Origin: a virus
Direction: 5' to 3' (one strand)
DNA: 55,639 nucleotides
IMG/VR virus record: IMGVR_UViG_3300042464_000516
Location: 1-55,639 of that record
The notes under the pieces are model-generated. The model did not search any database. It saw only the letters and a list, made by a program, of their open reading frames with translations, and was not told where the DNA came from. The translations under genes and the position numbers were made by a program. Below are positions 50,695 to 55,639 of this stretch, piece by piece (positions within the stretch are counted from its first letter, which is position 1; the number at the start of each line of letters is the position of its first letter).

Positions 50695-50925
50695 ATGACA
50701 CTTCCACCGCTTTTCTACCGCTCACGTTCAACCCCTGCAATCAGCAACCGCACCTTGCAGAGTGAGCGAGGATGCTATCTTTACAACTGTTTGACCGATC
50801 CCGCCAAACTCCGCACCGATGCCGAGCACGCCCGATGCCGCAAGCACGCCCGCAAAGTCCGCGCTTTCCTATTCCGCAAGGGCTGGGCATTTGAATCTGA
50901 AAATGGAACCCTTTCCCCCCGCTAA
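50695..50925 (+). CDS. Basic hypothetical protein, 76 aa
   Basis: MTLPPLFYRSRSTPAISNRT..., Arg-rich, with a helix AEHARCRKHARKVRAFLFRK. Leader is A/C-rich with no Shine-Dalgarno. No recognised family. Confidence 0.5.
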   Translation: MTLPPLFYRSRSTPAISNRTLQSERGCYLYNCLTDPAKLRTDAEHARCRKHARKVRAFLFRKGWAFESENGTLSPR

Positions 50926-50950
50926 ACCAACAAACCAACACCGCACCACC

Positions 50951-51316
50951 GTGATCACACTATCCAAAACAACCGCACCCACCAAAAGCCAGGAGATCGC
51001 CGCACTTGTCGCATTCTGCAAATCCCTGCCAGATAACAGCTATCTTGCCGAGTGGCTGAACTACGCGATCCCCTCAATCATACAGGCGATCACAAGCGAC
51101 ATTTTCCCCGATGCGCTCCCGGCCCATGCAGCGCAGCACGCGAAGCAAATCCGCGAAGACGCGAAAGCCGACGCTGAACAGATCAAGGCGCAGGCGATGC
51201 GCGAGGCTAAGCAAATCACAGCAGCAGCAACAGCAGCAACCGAGGAGCAACGCCGCAAGCTCAACCGAGACACCGAATCACTCCGCGCCACCGCCCGCGC
51301 AATTTTGAACAACTAA
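50951..51316 (+). CDS. Hypothetical helical protein, 121 aa, GTG start
   Basis: Starts GTG 50951 (MITLSKTTAPTKSQEIAALV), chosen because an A/C-rich leader (CCAACACCGCACCACC) stands directly before it, like that before the next gene. A long Ala/Glu/Lys helix fills residues ~65-110 (AKADAEQIKAQAMREAKQIT). Possibly a coiled-coil partner. Family unknown. Confidence 0.5.
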   Translation: MITLSKTTAPTKSQEIAALVAFCKSLPDNSYLAEWLNYAIPSIIQAITSDIFPDALPAHAAQHAKQIREDAKADAEQIKAQAMREAKQITAAATAATEEQRRKLNRDTESLRATARAILNN

Positions 51317-51337
51317 ACCACCGCACCACCGCACCCG

Positions 51338-51556
51338 ATGAAAGACCTTTCCAACATTGACAAAAGCGCGTTCCGCCGTGGCGAGTATATCGGTTACGCA
51401 AACGGAACCTACCGCATCACGCGCAGCACTTCCAGCTATGGAAAATGGCACGCGCAACCGATCCCGCTTTACGATGCAGCCGGGAACCAACGGCCCGCCT
51501 TCTACGGTTTCACCCTTTCGCAGATCAACGCCAACCTCGTAAACCTTAACAAATGA
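51338..51556 (+). CDS. Hypothetical beta-rich protein, 72 aa
   Basis: MKDLSNIDKSAFRRGEYIGY..., with aromatic strands (ANGTYRITRSTSSYGKWHAQ). The leader ACCACCGCACCACCGCACCCG has no Shine-Dalgarno. Coupled by ATGA to the next gene. Not recognised. Confidence 0.55.
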   Translation: MKDLSNIDKSAFRRGEYIGYANGTYRITRSTSSYGKWHAQPIPLYDAAGNQRPAFYGFTLSQINANLVNLNK

Positions 51557-51687
51557 CCGCAAAACCCATCACCACCGCACCCCGCATCCGGCACAACCTC
51601 GCCAGCTATCGCAGAGCGCAAACGATCCACCGGGCGATCATCTTAACCCTTTTGACCCTTGCCGCTATCATCGCGGCGAGCTTGTAA
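51553..51687 (+). CDS. Small membrane protein, 44 aa
   Basis: MTAKPITTAPRIRHNLASYR..., basic N-terminus and one membrane segment, residues ~28-44 (AIILTLLTLAAIIAASL). Overlaps the previous stop as ATGA. Confidence 0.55.
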   Translation: MTAKPITTAPRIRHNLASYRRAQTIHRAIILTLLTLAAIIAASL

Positions 51688-51735
51688 CCCCTGGAGCGCA
51701 ACAACAACAAAACCAAACACCACAAAAGCAACAAC

Positions 51736-52734
51736 ATGAAAACAACGACAGCACCAGCACCAGCAACCGAAGCAACCACCACCACGAACGACTTGCGCCA
51801 CGGCATTACCATAATCAGCGGAAACGAGCGCACCACGATCAAAATCCGCCTCAATGACGAATGCAACAACGGACACGAGGATTTCAGCATCACCGCAGAC
51901 GTTGACGAGAAGCGCAAAAACGGCAGATGGGTAAATTTAATGGCAGGATGCTGTCACGATCAAATATTGAAACTTCGCCCCGATCTCGCGCCCTTTGTGA
52001 CGCTCCACCTTTGCACACACGAAGGCTTGCCGATGCACAGCGCAGCGAATGCTTTCTACTGGTTCGCTGGTTTCAGTGGCGGACTAGGGCAGCAGTATCA
52101 CGGCGGAAGCGGAAAAAGCGGAAATAGCGCGGAAGATTGCCGCCGAATTTTTGCCGAGCATATCCACGCAACCAACGAACAAGTTGCCGCCATCGTCGCA
52201 GCAATGCCGCGCACGGAGCTAGAACTCCGCGCAGTCTTAGAGGATCACGGATTCATTGCACAATGGAAAGGCGAAGCAGATGCCGCTATCGCAATGCTGG
52301 AACAGTGGACAGGTAAAAAGTTCAAGAGCACAGCGACCCGTGGCTTGTGGGACACCGTAACACCCGAACAACGCGCACAGATCGAGCATCGTCGCGCTTC
52401 CGGATACTACACGCCCGAACAAGTCGCAGCACGCGACAAGGCGAAAGCAAAGGCGCAGAAATCCGCGAAGCTGGCAGAAATCCGCGCAGACCTAGCGAAG
52501 AAGATCGAGAAGGAGCAACGCGGCGCGCAAGTTGCGCTTTACATGGCCGAACGCTATTTCCCGCGCTTCCGCAACTTCATTTACTACACCCACAGCAACA
52601 CGATCAGTTTCAACTGGAGCAGCACGGAGAAGTTGACCACCCGCGACGAGTTTGATCAGGTAGTAGCAGAAGCAGACCGATCCGCACTTCCCGAAGGCAT
52701 CGCGTTCACCTTTCAAGATCGCCCGAAATACTAG
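51736..52734 (+). CDS. Conserved phage protein of unknown function, 332 aa
   Basis: An N-terminal Thr/Pro/Ala stretch is followed by a domain with WVNLMAGCCHDQILKLRPDL and FVTLHLCTHEGLPMHSAANA. Its Cys/His-rich 'G-C-x-H-x-x-I ... H-x-x-x-x-x-G-x-P-M-H' pattern is one I have seen in uncharacterised phage and plasmid proteins. Residues ~235-275 are a Lys/Ala/Glu helix; the C-terminus is aromatic. The start is embedded in a CAA-rich leader. A strong hairpin follows at 52734. Function unknown; possibly metal-dependent. Confidence 0.6.
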   Translation: MKTTTAPAPATEATTTTNDLRHGITIISGNERTTIKIRLNDECNNGHEDFSITADVDEKRKNGRWVNLMAGCCHDQILKLRPDLAPFVTLHLCTHEGLPMHSAANAFYWFAGFSGGLGQQYHGGSGKSGNSAEDCRRIFAEHIHATNEQVAAIVAAMPRTELELRAVLEDHGFIAQWKGEADAAIAMLEQWTGKKFKSTATRGLWDTVTPEQRAQIEHRRASGYYTPEQVAARDKAKAKAQKSAKLAEIRADLAKKIEKEQRGAQVALYMAERYFPRFRNFIYYTHSNTISFNWSSTEKLTTRDEFDQVVAEADRSALPEGIAFTFQDRPKY

Positions 52735-52787
52735 CCCCGCACCCCGCCCTTTTCCCCGGTCACCGAGGCGAAGGGCGGCAGCGGGGC
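52734..52787. terminator. Two-step hairpin after 332-aa gene
   Basis: Stems GCCCCGC/GCGGGGC (52734-52740 with 52781-52787) and CCGCCCTT/AAGGGCGG (52744-52751 with 52771-52778). No U-run follows, so it may attenuate transcription or protect RNA rather than fully terminate. Confidence 0.5.
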
Positions 52788-52831
52788 CGGATAAACCCAG
52801 CAACCGAAGCAACACCACATCCACCACGACC

Positions 52832-53050
52832 ATGAAATCACACGACCTCTGCAACCTTGCTGTCATTTTCCGACGCAACAGCAGCGACACGAACCACGTT
52901 TCAACCCTTGAACTAATAACGCAGGCGGGGCTTGCTTTCCTTTTCGGAGTATATCGCGGAACCCCCGAACGCTACACCCGCAAACGCCGCCAGATTCGGA
53001 ACGAGATTGCCGATGCACTAGAGCGCAAAGCACAGGAGGCAACCCGATGA
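52832..53050 (+). CDS. Hypothetical protein, 72 aa
   Basis: MKSHDLCNLAVIFRRNSSDT..., with a hydrophobic helix (LITQAGLAFLFGVYRG) and a basic C-terminal helix (TRKRRQIRNEIADALERKAQ). Follows a CACCACGACC-type leader. Overlaps the next gene by ATGA. Family unknown. Confidence 0.5.
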   Translation: MKSHDLCNLAVIFRRNSSDTNHVSTLELITQAGLAFLFGVYRGTPERYTRKRRQIRNEIADALERKAQEATR

Positions 53051-53238
53051 CAACAAGCACCCGCGCAACCTATGCACCCGCAGCAACCCACTTCCGCGAT
53101 GGGCGGGGAGTGCTCTGGAAAATGTCAGACTTTTGCGGCGATTACGTCCGGGTAATTTGCGGCACTTGGAAGATTCCAGCACAGCCGAACGCGATCCGGC
53201 CATTGACCTACCACAAAACCCTTTCACCCCAGCACTAA
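53047..53238 (+). CDS. Hypothetical protein, 63 aa
   Basis: MTTSTRATYAPAATHFRDGR..., with KMSDFCGDYVRVICGTWKIP in the middle. Overlaps the preceding stop. No family assignment. Confidence 0.45.
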   Translation: MTTSTRATYAPAATHFRDGRGVLWKMSDFCGDYVRVICGTWKIPAQPNAIRPLTYHKTLSPQH

Positions 53239-53274
53239 ACAACAACAACACAACAACACAACAACACCACAACA

Positions 53275-53679
53275 ATGAAAACCACATCACAGAAAAGCTA
53301 CCAGCAGATCGCCGGAGACAGCACAACAGATCGCGTTACTGGCGGGGACACCGCGCCCGCTTCACCCGGTCACACGCCGGAGATCGCAGCGATACCCGGA
53401 GCAGATGAAACGCTTTTGCGCGAGGTATTAGAGGACGCATTCGCCACCGATACGGAAACAGAGGATCAACTTTGCACGCTTGTCGCAAGTCTTTTCTCGC
53501 ATACAGAGACACAGAGAGCAGAGATCAAAGCGTTGCGGGATGCGCTCGCCGCCGCTGTGCAGTATCTTGAAAAGCACCGCCCCACGGGAAAAATCCGCGA
53601 CATATTCAGTGAGTTGAACGAATATGAAAACGGGGTGATGAAGCCCGCACGCGCAGCCTTGAAAGGAGCGACCAAATGA
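53275..53679 (+). CDS. Hypothetical acidic protein, 134 aa
   Basis: MKTTSQKSYQQIAGDSTTDR..., then an acidic helical domain (ETLLREVLEDAFATDTETED) and a C-terminal coiled coil. The start is preceded by ~30 nt of CAA-repeat sequence and no Shine-Dalgarno, like the SSB gene. Coupled to the next gene by ATGA. Unknown function. Confidence 0.55.
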   Translation: MKTTSQKSYQQIAGDSTTDRVTGGDTAPASPGHTPEIAAIPGADETLLREVLEDAFATDTETEDQLCTLVASLFSHTETQRAEIKALRDALAAAVQYLEKHRPTGKIRDIFSELNEYENGVMKPARAALKGATK

Positions 53680-54032
53680 TCACCTATATCCTCACAAGGC
53701 GGATCAAGCGCAAGCTATGGGGAATCGCCGGAACAAGTTGCGGAGGTTGCATCGCAGGAGCGGAAACCGTTTTCAGCTTTTGCGGGGCGGGGCAACCCGG
53801 CGACGAGGTTGCATGGGCAACAGTTGAAAAGCAGAAAAACTATGCGGGGCGAATCCCTAGCTTCCGCGAAGTCTCATGCACAGCACGCGAGAAATCGATC
53901 CACTGGCATCGCCAAACGGCAAGCGCACCCCATTACCCGACCTTTGCCCGATACATCGAGACTTTTGACGATGCAGCGCAATACGAGGCAGAACTGGCAG
54001 ACATTTTCGAGAAGAAAGGAGCAACAGTATGA
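53676..54032 (+). CDS. Hypothetical Cys-containing protein, 118 aa
   Basis: MITYILTRRIKRKLWGIAGT..., with TSCGGCIAGAETVFSFCGAG, three Cys close together, and an acidic C-terminus. Overlaps both neighbours by four bases. Not recognised. Confidence 0.5.
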   Translation: MITYILTRRIKRKLWGIAGTSCGGCIAGAETVFSFCGAGQPGDEVAWATVEKQKNYAGRIPSFREVSCTAREKSIHWHRQTASAPHYPTFARYIETFDDAAQYEAELADIFEKKGATV

Positions 54033-54319
54033 ACGCGAACCACTACAAGGCAACGCTTGAGCATATGCTAGGCGTGAAGCTGAAACGATGCCGGATCGGA
54101 GCCGGATCGATGCGGCAGTATATCAAAATCAGCATTGCCGCACCCTTCCCGCCACTTGAGCACAGCGCAGACAGTAGAGCGCGGAACGAGTGGATCGGAT
54201 CGCGGGTAGGATTTGCCCCGTTTTATACGTCGCGGGAATACAATGGCGACGTTTGCGCTGACTTGCGGATCGGAGCGATCAAGATGCCAGCAGAAAATTA
54301 TGCGGAGGTGGCGCAATGA
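54029..54319 (+). CDS. Hypothetical protein, 96 aa
   Basis: MNANHYKATLEHMLGVKLKR..., with RCRIGAGSMRQYIKISIAAP and a beta-like remainder. Coupled to neighbours by ATGA at each end. No family recognised. Confidence 0.5.
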   Translation: MNANHYKATLEHMLGVKLKRCRIGAGSMRQYIKISIAAPFPPLEHSADSRARNEWIGSRVGFAPFYTSREYNGDVCADLRIGAIKMPAENYAEVAQ

Positions 54320-55017
54320 ACCCCGCAACCCCGAAACACTGGACACTTCACGCGAAGCTAACAGCACTCGCGGAACGCGGAACCGATGGAGAGCGCGAAA
54401 GCGCAGCCGCGAAGCTCGCCAAACTTTGCACCCGCTACGACTTCACCACTCCACCAGAAGCAACAGGCGACATTTTTTCCGGCTTCGCCTTTTCCCATTG
54501 CATCCGAGGCGAAGCGCAACCGCTGATTGAATTGCCGGATGCTGATGGAGATATAGCTTCCGCTATCAAGTGGGCATTTGAAAGCCAGCTAGGGCTGGCG
54601 GGGAGCTTCCGCTATGCCGGAGCCAAGCTAGAAATCCGCATAGCCTCCCCCGCTTCCGCTATGCCCGGCTTGCGCTCACTGGCGGAATCCATCGGCAAAA
54701 GTTTCGCCCGACTATGGCAGGAGTTCGCCAAGACACCGGGCATCGAGCAGAACGTGAAACGGCAGTTTATTGCTGGACTTACAGACGGGATGCTCCACGA
54801 CGAAAGGCGGGGACAGGCACTCCCACCACCGATTACCGCTAAAAAGCCCAAGGCGGGGCGCAGGAAGCGTGCAATCGGGCATCCCGTAGGCGTTGCCGTC
54901 CACCCTTACAGCGTAGCCGTGGAAATGGGGCGCAGGGTAAGAGTTGCAGCCCCGATAGGAGCGATAGTCGAAGAATTGCAGAACACCGTAGCAGCGTTGC
55001 AGGAGGTTGCAGCATGA
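54316..55017 (+). CDS. Possible DUF2786-like protein, 233 aa
   Basis: The first ~40 residues (LTALAERGTDGERESAAAKL then AKLCTRYDF) resemble the repeat of DUF2786-type proteins, 'A-x-G-T-x-x-E-R-x-x-A-x-x-K-x-x-x-L'. The centre (SFARLWQEFAKTPGIEQNVK) is helical, and the end is basic (KKPKAGRRKRAIGHPV), suited to DNA contact. Overlaps both neighbours by four bases. The DUF call is tentative. Confidence 0.5.
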   Translation: MNPATPKHWTLHAKLTALAERGTDGERESAAAKLAKLCTRYDFTTPPEATGDIFSGFAFSHCIRGEAQPLIELPDADGDIASAIKWAFESQLGLAGSFRYAGAKLEIRIASPASAMPGLRSLAESIGKSFARLWQEFAKTPGIEQNVKRQFIAGLTDGMLHDERRGQALPPPITAKKPKAGRRKRAIGHPVGVAVHPYSVAVEMGRRVRVAAPIGAIVEELQNTVAALQEVAA

Positions 55018-55229
55018 ACTACTACCCGATAGGCACAAAGTTCACCCCGATAGGCAAGCACGCAACGGAATGCACCGTGACCGATATGCTGACAACCCGC
55101 AATCTGGCAGGGGAGATCGTGGCAATCCGATACGTTGCAACGCATATTTTTATGGGGCAGACAGTGACAAACCGCGACATCGCAGCCGCGACAATAGCGC
55201 GAGGCATAGGCGGGGAGGTGAAGTCATGA
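55014..55229 (+). CDS. Hypothetical protein, 71 aa
   Basis: MNYYPIGTKFTPIGKHATEC..., a small beta-rich protein (TVTDMLTTRNLAGEIVAIRY). Overlaps both neighbours by four bases. No known family. Confidence 0.5.
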   Translation: MNYYPIGTKFTPIGKHATECTVTDMLTTRNLAGEIVAIRYVATHIFMGQTVTNRDIAAATIARGIGGEVKS

Positions 55230-55384
55230 AAAAGAAAATCACCAAATCCGCCAGAAAGAAGGCAAGGAAGTTGCAGGCTTTTAAGTTACTGCGAATGCGC
55301 TACGAAAGCGCAAGAACCAGCCGGGACTTTTTCGCAAAACTTACAAAACAGCTAAGGGCGGAAATGAAACAAGCAAAGCCATGA
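55226..55384 (+). CDS. Very basic protein, 52 aa
   Basis: MKKKITKSARKKARKLQAFK..., Lys/Arg-rich and helical, probably nucleic-acid binding. The ATG at 55226 overlaps the previous stop; the longer frame upstream is off-frame. Function unknown. Confidence 0.55.
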   Translation: MKKKITKSARKKARKLQAFKLLRMRYESARTSRDFFAKLTKQLRAEMKQAKP

Positions 55385-55530
55385 ACCTTCTCCACTTCAT
55401 CCTCGACATTAACCGCGCCCGCGCAGAGGCTATACGCCGAGAGCTTGAACAGCGTGACCGTGCAGACGACAACCCGACAACCGAGCAGCCCGAACCCGCG
55501 CAACCAGCAATCCCGGCAGCACCGGAATAG
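55381..55530 (+). CDS. Last right-arm gene, 49 aa
   Basis: MNLLHFILDINRARAEAIRR..., Arg/Glu-rich helix (ELEQRDRADDNPTTEQPEPA) and a Pro/Ala-rich tail. It resembles the small protein at 44812 in composition only. Overlaps the preceding stop (ATGA). Followed by a strong terminator. Confidence 0.5.
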   Translation: MNLLHFILDINRARAEAIRRELEQRDRADDNPTTEQPEPAQPAIPAAPE

Positions 55531-55567
55531 TTAATACGGATAAACCTTTCATTGTGGTGATGGATAG

Positions 55568-55610
55568 TCGCCTCGTCCGTGTCTCGACATGGGCGGGGCG
55601 ATTCCCTTTT
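55568..55610 (+). terminator. Strong terminator ending right-arm operon
   Basis: A 34-nt hairpin, 55568-55601, with ~15 pairs (three G-U) and a CTCG loop: TCGCCTCGTCCGTGT pairs with ACATGGGCGGGGCGA. On the plus strand it is followed by TTCCCTTTT. If the contig is circular, the leftward gene at 1-481 would end 37 nt before it, so it could be bidirectional. Confidence 0.8.
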
Positions 55611-55639
55611 AATCCTCCAACAGATTCGTTTCCCCAATC

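Noticed and set aside
1-55639. CRISPR array, insertion sequence, integrase or attachment site
   Set aside because: No regularly spaced repeats, transposase motifs or tyrosine/serine recombinase motifs were seen. The repeats at 49-50 kb are irregular.

Overview
The window looks like a complete or near-complete genome of a tailed, podovirus-like bacteriophage. It has a terminase, portal, scaffold, major capsid protein, tail nozzle, Cys-rich fibres, a lysis cassette, T7-style internal virion proteins (the last a 2,967-residue polyvalent protein) and a DnaB-type replication module. I see no DNA polymerase, RNA polymerase, integrase or tRNA gene, so replication and transcription probably rely on host enzymes. 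The host cannot be named from the sequence. Most start codons lack a Shine-Dalgarno site. Genes are coupled by ATGA/TAATG overlaps, preceded by A/C-rich (CAA-like) leaders, or placed a few bases after a promoter as probable leaderless messages, which points to a host that does not depend on Shine-Dalgarno initiation.

Layout. 1-8025 (minus): replication/recombination and small accessory genes (HTH protein, SWIM protein, RusA-like resolvase in two overlapping frames, cytosine methyltransferase also spread over two frames, DnaB helicase, DnaD/primosome-like protein, PD-(D/E)XK exonuclease, DUF2815-type ssDNA-binding protein, RHH regulator). 8121-30849 (minus): virion and lysis genes. 31071-41107 (minus): scaffold and portal, then a cluster of four putative glycosyltransferases with a minimal two-subunit thiamine-diphosphate enzyme and a zinc alcohol dehydrogenase. 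41192-43929 (plus): an orphan Pro/Ala-linker protein and the large terminase. 43930-44970 (minus): another glycosyltransferase and a small charged protein. 44981-45610: non-coding, with promoters pointing both ways and a predicted small RNA. 45654-49088 (plus): small orphan ORFs and two adenine methyltransferases. 49089-50158: repeat-rich non-coding region. 50159-55530 (plus): fifteen mostly unknown small genes, closed by a strong terminator.

Regulation. Recurrent TTGAC-type -35 elements sit in nearly every intergenic gap, 17 bp (once 16) before a -10 hexamer. In three cases (5561, 8025, 41107) the start codon follows the -10 by exactly 8 nt, and a fourth (50159) is within one base. Two promoters (capsid and early operon) share the extended form TTGACG-N11-TTCTGC-TTT(A/T)A. 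Candidate operators (tandem or inverted repeats) flank the early promoters.

Most notable: a predicted ~110-nt RNA whose 5' arm is perfectly complementary (13 nt) to its own terminator loop; a citrate-synthase-fold protein lacking two of three catalytic residues in the virion operon; the glycan/ThDP cluster; the leaderless-promoter geometry; and two neighbouring overlapping-frame enzymes. If the contig is joined end to end, the left-edge gene ends with TGA exactly at the join, followed by the same hairpin that ends the plus-strand operon, suggesting a circularly closed genome.
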